The position numbers and the translations under genes are program-made. A stretch of DNA of 64,000 nucleotides from the NCBI RefSeq assembly GCF_023100685.1, contig NZ_CP090064.1:1550001-1614000 (forward strand). The letters run 5' to 3'. Shown here one piece after another: positions 40,634 to 47,964 of this stretch (position 1 is the stretch's first letter; every line of letters begins with the position of its first letter). The notes beneath the pieces were generated by a model. The model was not told the DNA's origin and made no database searches. It worked only from the letters and a program-made list of their open reading frames with translations. Source of the DNA: Proteus vulgaris. GTDB lineage: Bacteria; Pseudomonadota; Gammaproteobacteria; Enterobacterales; Enterobacteriaceae.

Positions 40634-41107
40634 TTACTGATTTCCTTTATAGAACGCCATCCAATGTGTTTTATCGTTTTTCCCTACACGCTGAACGGTC
40701 GTTGGTTTTTCATTAGTTAAAGCTAATATTTGTTTAACGGGTATTTGAGTTTCATTCCACTTAAACAATAAGGTTCCATTTGGCCTTAACACACGAAATG
40801 CTTCAGCAAATCCTTTTGATAAATCTTCTTTCCATGAGTCTTTATTTAACGAACCGTATTTTTTAAACATCCAGCTATTTTTACCAACCCTGATTAAATG
40901 AGGTGGGTCAAATAACACTTGGTAAAATGTATTATTAGGGAATGGAAGATTTTTAAAATCAGAAATAACATCTGGTGTTATATTTAAAATTCTTCCATCA
41001 CATAAAATATGTTCTTCGGCTCTAATATCATTAAATAAAACACGGTCATCTTGTTTATCAAAATAAAACATACGAGAGCCACAACACATATCAAGTATCG
41101 GTTTCAC
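40634..41107 (-). CDS. SAM-dependent methyltransferase-like phage protein
   Basis: The product (157 residues from GTG 41107) starts VKPILDMCCGSRMFYFDKQD, where DMCCGS is the SAM-binding loop. VLFDPPHLIRVG resembles the DPPY-type catalytic motif with His in place of Tyr, and FRVLRPNGTLLFKWNE is a typical late strand. It may modify DNA or a small substrate to evade host restriction. The GTG start is preferred because GAGG lies 7 bases upstream; a TTG at 41119 is possible. It overlaps the upstream gene. Confidence 0.72.
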   Translation of the reverse strand: MKPILDMCCGSRMFYFDKQDDRVLFNDIRAEEHILCDGRILNITPDVISDFKNLPFPNNTFYQVLFDPPHLIRVGKNSWMFKKYGSLNKDSWKEDLSKGFAEAFRVLRPNGTLLFKWNETQIPVKQILALTNEKPTTVQRVGKNDKTHWMAFYKGNQ

Positions 41108-41312
41108 TCTTAACCTCAAATTTAATATTTGAATCTTTATTTATCGATAATCTTAAACACGTCTTGTCATGATAATAAGATAATAGATCCTCTTCTTTTT
41201 GTAGATCTATTGATGCTTCATTTCCCCAATATCTTAAATACCTAATTCGATACCAGTTATTACCAATTTTAATAACATCATTGGGATTTAATTGGTTTAT
41301 TGATTTATCCAT
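41091..41312 (-). CDS. Hypothetical early protein, 73 aa
   Basis: The product starts MDKSINQLNPNDVIKIGNNWYRIRYLRYWG and looks like a small beta barrel followed by a charged tail. It is placed between the ASCH-like gene (2-base gap) and the methyltransferase (overlap). No family recognised. Confidence 0.6.
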   Translation of the reverse strand: MDKSINQLNPNDVIKIGNNWYRIRYLRYWGNEASIDLQKEEDLLSYYHDKTCLRLSINKDSNIKFEVKSETDT

Positions 41313-41314
41313 TA

Positions 41315-41962
41315 TTAAATCCTTTTAAACTCAATAACCCATACCCATTCGTTATTTACCCAACTATCTTCGCCATATATATCCATCCATATCTGAGCAA
41401 ACCATGAACGAGAGAAGTCAGGAAATCCGAATTGCTTAGAAATTACGTCGATAGAGTAATGTCCTTGTGGTGCTCCCTCAGAGATAGCGTCCTGTTTGCT
41501 AATATCTTGCAGTTGTTCCACTCGAACATCAGTAATTTCTAACGTAATGCGCGAATATCTACGAGGCATGTGTATAGATGGAGTCCACTTCATCGGAATA
41601 ACATCACCGCTGGCGCAGGTGCAATAAACAGCATCAGGTTTTGATGCTCGATAAGTTATAAATTCACCATAACCACCCAAGGCATCTCTAACAACACGAT
41701 TACCAAATGTTTCACGAACCCAAAGGCGATCACCAACTTTACCAAGTGGGCAGTTAAGGCGAATAGGTTCTTTGAGTAGCGGTGAATCACCGATAGCCCA
41801 GCAAGCCTTACCTTCATCTTTAGCTCGTGTACTAGACATTACCCAACCATGAAAGTTATGAGTTGCTGGTACGGATTTTATAATTCTTCTAGTTTGAGTT
41901 TTACGCCCATCGAGAATTGCGCGCACCATTTCCGCATTAAAAATAATTCCGCGTTCTTTCAT
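41315..41962 (-). CDS. ASCH-domain-like phage protein
   Basis: The 215-residue protein starts MKERGIIFNAEMVRAILDG and continues RKTQTRRIIK, the ASCH-type opening found in many phage proteins. VGDRLWVRETF, a CTC/CASGDVIP segment and MPRRYSRITLEITDVRVEQLQ follow in the usual order. ASCH domains are thought to bind RNA or modified nucleotides. ATG 41962 is chosen over 41968 and 41989 because AGAGGA lies 6 bases before it. Confidence 0.8.
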   Translation of the reverse strand: MKERGIIFNAEMVRAILDGRKTQTRRIIKSVPATHNFHGWVMSSTRAKDEGKACWAIGDSPLLKEPIRLNCPLGKVGDRLWVRETFGNRVVRDALGGYGEFITYRASKPDAVYCTCASGDVIPMKWTPSIHMPRRYSRITLEITDVRVEQLQDISKQDAISEGAPQGHYSIDVISKQFGFPDFSRSWFAQIWMDIYGEDSWVNNEWVWVIEFKRI

Positions 41963-41964
41963 AT

Positions 41965-42138
41965 TCATTCCTCTGGTTGCACCCACCAATCACAAACATT
42001 AGCAATGAACTCGCCGATAAGTTGATCTTGCTCTTTCTCCGTAAGTTTGTTCCATTCGTCTTCTGTGATATCGAGTTCAGTTTTGCATTCAGACCCGATA
42101 TTGTTAGTTGATGCGTGTAAATACATTTGCTTGCTCAT
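41965..42138 (-). CDS. Hypothetical early protein, 57 aa
   Basis: The product starts MSKQMYLHASTNNIGSECKTEL and has an acidic helix (DITEDEWNKLTEKEQDQLIGEF) ending CDWWVQPEE. CAGGAGAT precedes the ATG at 42138. It resembles small acidic proteins of unknown function in enterobacterial phages. Two bases separate it from the ASCH-like gene. Confidence 0.65.
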   Translation of the reverse strand: MSKQMYLHASTNNIGSECKTELDITEDEWNKLTEKEQDQLIGEFIANVCDWWVQPEE

Positions 42139-42188
42139 ATCTATCTCCTGTTTGCATCCTTGCACTGAGTAATGGTTATATCCTTTGG

Positions 42189-42689
42189 TTAAATCACATA
42201 AATAGCGTGGCGTGGATACATAAGCCCAATGGGAGCAAAAGGAATATCATCTTCAAAGTCCATTGGGGGTTGCTGGTTTCCTTGTGCTTGAGGTTGAGCA
42301 GGTGGTTTGTTTTGCTGTGCTGGTTGTGATCCTGCTGATTTACTAGCACCACCTAACATTTGCATTTTCCCGCCAACATTGACGATGATTTCAGTTGTAT
42401 AACGCTTAATTCCGTTATCATCCCACTCTTTAGTCTGTAACTGACCTTCGATATAAATTTGTGAGCCTTTACACAGGTAACCGCCTGCAATTTCCGCTAA
42501 CTTTCCGAAAATGACCACACGATGCCATTCTGTTTTTTCACGGCTTTCACCTGTTTTTTTATCACGCCAATTTTCACTTGTGGCCACAGCTAAATTAGCA
42601 ACAGCACCACCAGAAGGAAGATAACGAATTTCAGGATCGCGCCCTAAATTGCCGATAAGAATTACTTTGTTTACTGATCCGTTAGCCAT
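42189..42689 (-). CDS. ssb: Single-stranded DNA-binding protein
   Basis: The 166-residue protein has the SSB OB fold: [18 protein letters not shown] at the start, [21 protein letters not shown] and [15 protein letters not shown] Gln/Pro-rich linker follows. The acidic tip DFEDDIPF is present, but 15 residues ([15 protein letters not shown]) follow it instead of the chain ending there, as in some phage SSBs. It should coat single-stranded DNA in replication and recombination. Confidence 0.95.
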   Translation of the reverse strand: MANGSVNKVILIGNLGRDPEIRYLPSGGAVANLAVATSENWRDKKTGESREKTEWHRVVIFGKLAEIAGGYLCKGSQIYIEGQLQTKEWDDNGIKRYTTEIIVNVGGKMQMLGGASKSAGSQPAQQNKPPAQPQAQGNQQPPMDFEDDIPFAPIGLMYPRHAIYVI

Positions 42690-42747
42690 TTTCAGTTATT
42701 CCTATTTGAGTAATATCGCCACCAATGAGATGGCGATTAATTAATAA

Positions 42748-43575
42748 TTAAGCTGAAAATTTGCCAATGAATGTTTCGATATCACTTTCATCGAATTCAT
42801 CACAAAGCAGATTGCGAAACTCTTGAGCGATTTTTTCTTCAAGGTTTTCAAGTTGGACAATACGGAGCACTAAAGTAGGAACATCACCGCCAGTAAGTAC
42901 GCTATAACGCAATTTAATGTTACGTTCCGTTAATTCGTCATACGGAGTACAAGTAAATTGGAATGCAGTTGGCATAACATCTTTACTTCTTGCTTCAACA
43001 TTTTCTAATACTGAACGTTTGGCACTAAAATCGTGATCTTCATGTTCAGCAGAGCGTGTTGATTCAATCGTAATACGACGAACAGCAGAAATAGCTTGTT
43101 TGATATCTAGAACATTACCGTCAGCATCGAACGCCATTAAATAATCACGCCAGTCTTCTAACCATTCCGCTAATTCTTTTTGACGGTGTTTAACGCCATC
43201 AATTTTTAATAGCGCTGAGAATGGAGCGGTTTGTTTTAATTTTACAAGTGCTGTGTTATCAGCATGACCAGGTTCGCCAATTGTGCCGATATTAAAAATA
43301 GTTTCGGCACTCATTTCATCAGCATCAATAAAGCAACTAACGCCTTCTTCAACTGCATTTTTGATTGAATATTTAACAAAGTCACTAATGCTGGTTGTTT
43401 TCATTTCACCGCGAAAACGGAAGCGACCTTCTTGTAAATTTTCCAAACTACTCACTTTAAAGTCGTTCGGAAGAACAATGGCAGGGCAAAGAGACTTCTC
43501 TATTGCTTCGAGACTTAATGAAGCCACTGCCATATTTTGAATTTGCGAAATAGCTGTACCGTCTAATTGAGACAT
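42748..43575 (-). CDS. yfdQ-like: YfdQ-like protein, DUF2303
   Basis: The 275-residue product matches the DUF2303 family (E. coli CPS-53 YfdQ). It has IVLPNDFKVSSLENLQEGRFRF near the start, a long central KHRQKELAEWLEDWRDYL and FQFTCTPYDELTERNIKLRYSVL near the C terminus. The function is unknown. It lies with a YfdP-like gene as in CPS-53, and within the recombination region, so a link to phage DNA metabolism is likely. Confidence 0.88.
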   Translation of the reverse strand: MSQLDGTAISQIQNMAVASLSLEAIEKSLCPAIVLPNDFKVSSLENLQEGRFRFRGEMKTTSISDFVKYSIKNAVEEGVSCFIDADEMSAETIFNIGTIGEPGHADNTALVKLKQTAPFSALLKIDGVKHRQKELAEWLEDWRDYLMAFDADGNVLDIKQAISAVRRITIESTRSAEHEDHDFSAKRSVLENVEARSKDVMPTAFQFTCTPYDELTERNIKLRYSVLTGGDVPTLVLRIVQLENLEEKIAQEFRNLLCDEFDESDIETFIGKFSA

Positions 43576-43640
43576 GAATAAACTCCTACTTATTTAAAAG
43601 CATTAAATTAAATGGATTGGTTTAATTAAAAATAAGGAAA

Positions 43641-44015
43641 CTAATTAACGGATTTTAATTTCCCGTCAGGCTGACCTTGCAAAGAAAATAATTGACCTTG
43701 GTCTTCTTGCATAATTGTCAACTTACCACCTTTACCCACGTACATTGGTGTTTTGGTGGTGTCTTCTTCAGCTCGTTTCCCGCGTGGTGTTGGTGCAGAG
43801 AATTTAAGTTTATGAGTTATTTCAACTCGTTTTTCTTCCATTGAATTACTAAGGCGAGCAATATCTAATTCAATAGTGACTTTGCCTTTTCCACCATTAT
43901 TTAAAACGCCTAACGCCACATCATTTAAAACAGCAGAGACTTTATTTTCAAAAACGCCAGCGTCCAATTCGGAAAGAAAGTCGGGAACATTTGTCTTACG
44001 ATCTTCTTGGCTCAT
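43641..44015 (-). CDS. yfdP-like: YfdP-like phage protein
   Basis: The 124-residue product starts MSQEDRKTNVPDFLSELDAG and has GKVTIELDIARLSNSMEEKRVEITHKLKF (in parts), ending in a Gln-rich tail. It is upstream of the YfdQ-like gene in the same operon, as in the CPS-53 prophage. The function is unknown. Confidence 0.75.
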   Translation of the reverse strand: MSQEDRKTNVPDFLSELDAGVFENKVSAVLNDVALGVLNNGGKGKVTIELDIARLSNSMEEKRVEITHKLKFSAPTPRGKRAEEDTTKTPMYVGKGGKLTIMQEDQGQLFSLQGQPDGKLKSVN

Positions 44016-44159
44016 TTCTATAACCTCACGTTATCACTTCACACAATAAGAAAGGGCACTAGCTACAGTGGATACCTGATATGGACTGTCATGGATGAAT
44101 GCCAGTACCCTTACTTATTGAGTTAGTTTTAGTGATTGGCGGTAGGTGCTTATCTCCTA

Positions 44160-44228
44160 CTTGTATGACTGGAATCGAACCAGCGACACATGATTTTTTC
44201 ACCGCTCTACCAACTGAGCTACATACTC
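44160..44228 (-). pseudogene. Degenerate tRNA (tRNA-like sequence with shrunken anticodon arm)
   Basis: On the minus strand GAGTATG-TA-GCTC-AGTTGGTA-GAGC is a perfect tRNA 5' half. GCTGG-TTCGATT-CCAGT is a normal T arm, and CATAC closes the acceptor with five of seven pairs. The anticodon arm is only GTGA-aaaaa-TCAT, about four bases short, with no readable anticodon. No CCA is encoded. It cannot be a normal tRNA; it may be a relic of a phage tRNA or a structured RNA element. Confidence 0.6.
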
Positions 44229-44319
44229 ACAATCGGTACACCCAGCCTAGGAACCTGGTCACCCTCATGCCTAGCACATCAGCCTGTGCATTCACCAATC
44301 CTCAAACTAACTCTATAAA

Positions 44320-44385
44320 AATGGCTGACTGAGCAGAACATTATCACCACACCCCCGTTAATGGTTTAAGACTCAGCCAGCCATT
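44320..44385. repeat. 14-bp inverted repeat with 38-base loop
   Basis: AATGGCTGACTGAG (44320-44333) pairs with CTCAGCCAGCCATT (44372-44385) with one mismatch. The stem is GC-rich for this region and lies in an untranslated stretch of the leftward transcript. Confidence 0.6.
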
Positions 44386-44419
44386 GTTTCTCTTCACACG
44401 TTCTCTTCACACATAAAAA

Positions 44420-44623
44420 TCATTTATATCGGATCTGAATAGCGCTTTTATTTGTGTACTCCGTTATTTCATTTTTAACGCATTCAAGTTGAGCCACCAG
44501 CTCATCACGTCTTACATACAATTCAGATAAGTGATCAATAGACTGCAATTTTTCTCTCATCCACTTAACCGCATCGGTACCATTTAAATTATCCGGGAGT
44601 ACGATTGAAGGTTCAGTTGTCAT
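44420..44623 (-). CDS. Hypothetical early protein, 67 aa
   Basis: The product starts MTTEPSIVLPDNLNGTDAVKW and contains a coiled-coil-like helix (ELYVRRDELVAQLECVKNEITEY). ATG 44623 has AGAGGTG at 5 bases. It is the first gene behind pL of prophage 2. No family recognised. Confidence 0.65.
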   Translation of the reverse strand: MTTEPSIVLPDNLNGTDAVKWMREKLQSIDHLSELYVRRDELVAQLECVKNEITEYTNKSAIQIRYK

Positions 44624-44673
44624 AAGTACACCTCTAAACACCGAAAGCGAAACTCAATTTGCTGTATGCATTA

Positions 44674-44710
44674 AATATAACAATGAGTATTAATAATAGC
44701 AAATGCTATT
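44674..44710 (-). promoter_or_regulatory. pL promoter and operators, prophage 2
   Basis: On the minus strand TTGCTA (44702-44697) and TATATT (44679-44674) are exactly 17 bases apart. AATAGCAAATGCTATT (44695-44710) and AACAATGAGTATT (44680-44692) resemble the operator sequences near pR at 45611-45648, so repressor and Cro should bind here. Confidence 0.7.
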
Positions 44711-44840
44711 TTTTAAGCGTTTAATGTGAATTTATTTATCGTATTGATTTTTAATGATATATAGGTATTGATAACGAGAAAAATAACATAAAGTATTATT
44801 TTTATTGAGGGTAATATTGCTTGATTTTGATAAAGAATAT

Positions 44841-44874
44841 TTGCATTATAGTTAACCACTGTATATATAAACAG
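44841..44874 (+). promoter_or_regulatory. LexA-controlled promoter pointing into the repressor gene
   Basis: TTGCAT (44841-44846), a 17-base spacer and TATATA (44864-44869) form a good sigma70 promoter on the plus strand. CTGT-ATATATAA-ACAG (44859-44874) is a near-ideal LexA box that covers the -10 element. Transcription would start just after 44874 and run towards and then antisense to the repressor gene at 44977-45570. Confidence 0.72.
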
Positions 44875-44902
44875 TGGTGATGGTATCTTAAAGGATTATG
44901 GA

Positions 44903-45082
44903 ATGGTGGAAATTTTAGAAAGGGTAGGAGCAGGCTCGTACAGGAAGATAGTCGTTAGCGGAATGGCGTGTGAAGACTATCTTCTAAAATCACGAACAAG
45001 AAAAACAATAACCCCAAGAAAAACACTAGATGAAATGTCAATTAAAGGAACTCGTGAATCATCAACAGCAAGGAAACCTTGA
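44903..45082 (+). CDS. Candidate SOS-induced small protein (possible antirepressor), 59 aa
   Basis: This short ORF lies 29 bases behind the LexA box. It starts MVEILERVGAGSYRKIVVSG and is strongly basic (several Lys/Arg in its second half). AAGGA lies 7 bases before the ATG at 44903. Its last 35 codons lie opposite the 3' end of the repressor gene. Gifsy and 186-type phages use LexA-controlled small antirepressors against repressors that do not cleave themselves; this ORF has the right size and control, but no sequence match is claimed. Confidence 0.5.
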   Translation: MVEILERVGAGSYRKIVVSGMACEDYLLKSRTRKTITPRKTLDEMSIKGTRESSTARKP

Positions 45083-45570
45083 GCGCCACCTTCAAGGAAT
45101 TTATAAACAGAGAAAGAGCTACCTATTTGAGCAATTACCAGATCATCAGTACCAGGTTGTAGTTGAGTATCAACGATTGCAATGCTTCCAGCGGGAGCTT
45201 CTGAGCATCCGCTATTCTTTTTAAGTATATAAGCTTTATATGTTTTTAATGGCTTTCCTACTGGTGACAATATTGCTTCTCCAGTGTAACCATTTTCATC
45301 CCACACAGGTATTTCTAGTGATCTATCAGCCCTAAACTGTGGAGTTGAATTAGGGGATTCCATTTCACCCACACCATTAGCCAGCCAGTCAATATTTACA
45401 GCTAATGCATTAGCAATATCCACTAATTTAGAAGAACCTTTCGCATTGCCATTAACCAATCTCCAAATTGTTGGTTGAGCAACACCTGACGCTTCTGCTA
45501 AAGCAGCTTGCGTCATATTTCCTCTTGTTTTCATCGCTAATTTTAAGCGTTCTGCAATTGTCGTTTTCAT
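44977..45570 (-). CDS. Phage repressor with altered S24-like domain
   Basis: The 197-residue protein (ATG 45570) has an XRE helix-turn-helix (MTQAALAEASGVAQPTIWRLVNG, about residues 17-40) and a C-terminal S24-like domain. At the catalytic site GCSEAP stands where GDSMxP is usual. A Lys in SVYKFLEGG is present. No Ala-Gly or Cys-Gly cleavage dipeptide is seen in the linker. Self-cleavage is therefore doubtful. It is divergent from the Cro-like gene. A longer start at 45639 would cross the operators and is less likely. Confidence 0.85.
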   Translation of the reverse strand: MKTTIAERLKLAMKTRGNMTQAALAEASGVAQPTIWRLVNGNAKGSSKLVDIANALAVNIDWLANGVGEMESPNSTPQFRADRSLEIPVWDENGYTGEAILSPVGKPLKTYKAYILKKNSGCSEAPAGSIAIVDTQLQPGTDDLVIAQIGSSFSVYKFLEGGAQGFLAVDDSRVPLIDISSSVFLGVIVFLVRDFRR

Positions 45571-45610
45571 GTCACGAAATTTATAAGTTTGAGTATCGAA
45601 AATCAAATCG

Positions 45611-45648
45611 CAATTGCTATTGAATGTTTTAATACTCATTGCTATTAT
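45611..45648 (+). promoter_or_regulatory. pR promoter and operators, prophage 2
   Basis: TTGAAT (45620-45625) and TATTAT (45643-45648) are 17 bases apart. CAATTGCTATTG (45611-45622) and AATACTCATTGCTATT (45631-45646) are imperfect operators sharing the TTGCTATT half-site with the pL set at 44674-44710. Confidence 0.7.
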
Positions 45649-45679
45649 TTATCCATCTTTTATACGTTTGAGGTTATTT

Positions 45680-45892
45680 ATGAAAAACAAAGCCATTGAA
45701 AAAGCAATAAGCATTGTTGGAAGCCAACAAAAGCTAGCTGCTTTATGTGGGGTGTCTCAACCAACGGTATGGCGCTGGCTCCACGGCGGTGGAATGGACT
45801 CTAAGTATGTCGTGAAAATTGTAAAAGCGACCAATCACCAAGTTCGTGCTCAAGATATTTCTCCTGAATTAGGTGAGTTATTAGCTCAATAG
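45680..45892 (+). CDS. Cro-like regulator, YdaS family, prophage 2
   Basis: The 70-residue protein starts MKNKAIEKAISIVGSQQKLAAL and has CGVSQPTVWRWLHGG as its recognition helix, the YdaS/Cro pattern. GAGG lies before ATG 45680. It is the first gene after pR and divergent from the repressor. It should repress the repressor promoter during lytic development. Confidence 0.87.
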   Translation: MKNKAIEKAISIVGSQQKLAALCGVSQPTVWRWLHGGGMDSKYVVKIVKATNHQVRAQDISPELGELLAQ

Positions 45893-45961
45893 ATACAACT
45901 AAAACAATAGCAAAACCGTTTAAAGCAGTTAACTACAAGAAATCATCAAGGGTGGTAGGAA

Positions 45962-46420
45962 ATGAGTAATCAATCAATAAAACAAGTAGTTAAAGAAATG
46001 TGTGAAATGACAGCTGGTGGACGTGAGGCTATGGCTGGGGCGTTGGGTATATCTCTGACTTCATTCAATAACAAGCTTTACGAAAAAAATGGGTGTCGCT
46101 CGTTTGATTTAAACGAGCTGTTAGCGATGCAAGATATTTCTAAGACCGTTTTATTTGCTGAATTTGTCGCTCGTGAATCAAATCGCTTACTCGTTGACAG
46201 AATTAGTCCTGCGGAACTGGATGAAACGGAATTGTTTGTACTGCGTAGTGGTGTGGATGTAATGCAAGGGCGCTTAGCTCTGTACATGAAAGAAAGTTTA
46301 GCTGATGGCGTTATTGATAACGAAGAAGAGCAAAAGATAAAAATGATGTTGGATGGATTAATTTCACAGATCCGCACATTTATGAATGCGTTTGTTTCGT
46401 TACATCAAAAGAGAAATTAA
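45962..46420 (+). CDS. CII-like regulator, YmfL family
   Basis: The 152-residue protein has an N-terminal HTH (GGREAMAGALGISLTSFNNKLYEKNG) and SFDLNELLAMQDISKT, then a long C-terminal helical region (EEEQKIKMMLDGLISQIRTF). This is the YmfL putative regulatory family, which fills the cII position in many prophages. It should take part in lysis-lysogeny choice. Confidence 0.8.
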   Translation: MSNQSIKQVVKEMCEMTAGGREAMAGALGISLTSFNNKLYEKNGCRSFDLNELLAMQDISKTVLFAEFVARESNRLLVDRISPAELDETELFVLRSGVDVMQGRLALYMKESLADGVIDNEEEQKIKMMLDGLISQIRTFMNAFVSLHQKRN

Positions 46421-46443
46421 AGATGGCTATATCCAGAAAGGGT

Positions 46444-46471
46444 GAAGCCAAAGGTGTACGGCCTCTGGCTT
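46444..46471 (+). other. Stem-loop between YmfL-like gene and next ORF
   Basis: GAAGCCA and TGGCTTC, with inner AGG/CCT pairs, form a long hairpin in the untranslated gap. No T tract follows, so it is not a standard terminator. It may act as a pause, processing or antitermination element. Confidence 0.45.
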
Positions 46472-46508
46472 CAGTTTGCAAATTTCAATTGTGTGAAGAG
46501 AAATTAGC

Positions 46509-46718
46509 ATGAGTAGATTAGCGCATTTAATACCTAAAAAGCAATTCCGTTGTTTACCTGTCTCGGGTAGTCAGTCATTTCGCTATGTAGAAATCATAGC
46601 CTCTGACGAACAACCAGACAACTACAAGAAACCGGCATATTTGGTAGATAGACAATCGCTTAAAAAGGCATGGGCTGATTTTTATTTTTCAAGTGGAGAG
46701 CGGGGCAATGAACAATGA
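46509..46718 (+). CDS. Hypothetical early protein, 69 aa
   Basis: The product starts MSRLAHLIPKKQFRCLPVSGS and ends YFSSGERGNEQ. It overlaps the DUF4222 gene by 11 bases, which suggests coupled translation. AGAGAAATTAGC precedes the ATG. No family recognised. Confidence 0.6.
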   Translation: MSRLAHLIPKKQFRCLPVSGSQSFRYVEIIASDEQPDNYKKPAYLVDRQSLKKAWADFYFSSGERGNEQ

Positions 46719-46887
46719 GAACCCAAACCAACTTGATCGCTACTACAAAAATCACAGGGGTATCGTTGTTCATGTTGTTCGTTATGACAGAGAAAAACAG
46801 CGAGTCATTTTTATGCTTGATGGTTGTGACGATCCGCAATGTGAACCCTTGCAACGATTTAAAGAGAAGTACACACGTGTTAAGTAA
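46708..46887 (+). CDS. DUF4222 family protein
   Basis: The 59-residue protein has QLDRYYKNHRGIVVHVVRYD and REKQRVIFMLDGCDDP, closely following the DUF4222 pattern of small phage proteins. ATG 46708 lies behind GGAGAGCGGGG. The function is unknown; members are found before replication genes, as here. Confidence 0.8.
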   Translation: MNNENPNQLDRYYKNHRGIVVHVVRYDREKQRVIFMLDGCDDPQCEPLQRFKEKYTRVK

Positions 46888-46899
46888 TGAGGTGGCAAG

Positions 46900-47964
46900 A
46901 TGAGTTTATTATTACTAAAAAGTCGCCCTTTAGTCGTTATTCCTGAATTAGCGGTACGTCTTGGTTTAAATGAGGCGATGCTGTTACAGCAAATTCAATA
47001 TTGGCTAACTGAAACTACTTCAGGTGTTGAATATGACGGCTCGCGCTGGATTTATAACACCGTCGAAGAGTGGAAGAATCAATTTCCTTTTTTCTCTGAA
47101 TCAACGATTAAACGTGCTTTTACTAATTTAAAAAAGCAGGGCGTTTTACGCATCGAGCAAATCAATAAATCTAACCATGACCGTACTAATTATTATGCGA
47201 TTAATTACGATCACCACTTGCTGACCGATGAGGTCAATATGACCCAATCGAACGGTGATAACTCATCTAATCGAACAGTTCAAAATGACCTTATCGATAA
47301 GCGCAAATTGAAACCTTCAAACAGTTCAAAATGCGCTGTTCTGAACGGGTCAAAATGGCCTGATCTTACAGAGAATACAACAGAGATTACTTCAGAGAAT
47401 ACAACAGAGACTAACTCTTCTTGTCAGGTTCCTACTGAACCCGACAGCCAGCCTGAAAAATTAATTTTAGATTATTTCAATAAGGCGACAAATTCCAAAT
47501 ATCGTGAAGGTAAAACCACAACAGGTCATATCAGGGCTCGATTAGCAGAAGGATTTACCTCTGAAGACCTAATGTTAATCACCGATTATCTCACAGCTAA
47601 ATGGCAGAAAGATCCAAAGATGCAGGATTACTTACGTCCTAAGACGCTATTCATTCCTGAAAACTGTATTGAATATCAAGATAAGGCGATTAAATGGCGT
47701 GATGCTGGACGACCTGAATGTGTGAATGGTCGCTGGTTAAAGCCCGGTGAAGTTTCGGTAGAAATTAATACAGTTGAGCGCGATGAAACTTTTAGAAAAA
47801 TGTTCACATCCGGTTGGAAGCCTGAGAGTCGTATTCAAGCATTAGCTGTTGAGCAAGCAAAGAAAAATGGTCTTGGTCGTATGAATGAAGTTGCTGGTTT
47901 AGCTTCATTCCGCGGTATCTGGAAACAGGCGACAGAGCAAGTCGCGCAGGAGGCTCAGCAATGA
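46900..47964 (+). CDS. Replication initiator with Phg_2220_C domain
   Basis: The 354-residue protein has an N-terminal winged helix: VIPELAVRLGLNEAMLLQQIQYWL, then WKNQFPFFSESTIKRAFTNLK. The polar centre is encoded by short repeats. The C-terminal conserved domain has LILDYFNKATNSKYREGKTT and FIPENCIEYQDKAIKW. This is the standard O-like protein of many enterobacterial prophages. GAGGTGG lies before the ATG. It probably binds an origin in its own gene and recruits host helicase, since no helicase gene follows. Confidence 0.85.
   Translation: MSLLLLKSRPLVVIPELAVRLGLNEAMLLQQIQYWLTETTSGVEYDGSRWIYNTVEEWKNQFPFFSESTIKRAFTNLKKQGVLRIEQINKSNHDRTNYYAINYDHHLLTDEVNMTQSNGDNSSNRTVQNDLIDKRKLKPSNSSKCAVLNGSKWPDLTENTTEITSENTTETNSSCQVPTEPDSQPEKLILDYFNKATNSKYREGKTTTGHIRARLAEGFTSEDLMLITDYLTAKWQKDPKMQDYLRPKTLFIPENCIEYQDKAIKWRDAGRPECVNGRWLKPGEVSVEINTVERDETFRKMFTSGWKPESRIQALAVEQAKKNGLGRMNEVAGLASFRGIWKQATEQVAQEAQQ
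47276..47410. other. Possible origin repeats inside the prophage 2 initiator gene
   Basis: CAGTTCAAAATG occurs at 47276-47287 and 47322-47333, with a related GGGTCAAAATGG at 47347-47358. An 18-mer CAGAGAATACAACAGAGA is repeated at 47369-47386 and 47393-47410, 24 bases apart. This mirrors the iteron-rich stretch of the prophage 1 initiator. Confidence 0.5.

Larger units (their letters stand above)
44016..44419. other. Non-coding early-operon region of prophage 2
   Basis: About 400 bases between two early genes carry no convincing ORF. They hold a degenerate tRNA (44160-44228), a long inverted repeat (44320-44385) and two direct copies of TCTCTTCACACG-like sequence (44389-44412). Related TTCACAC motifs lie at 44036 and 53548. 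The region may act as a structured leader in the leftward transcript. Confidence 0.5.

Noticed and set aside
44099..44332. Plus-strand ORF across the tRNA-like element
   Set aside because: No ribosome binding site, and the sequence is better explained as non-coding RNA structure on the minus strand.
45030..45224. Longer plus-strand ORF inside the repressor gene
   Set aside because: Gln- and Arg-rich antisense shadow without a start signal; only the ORF at 44903-45082 has promoter and Shine-Dalgarno sequence.
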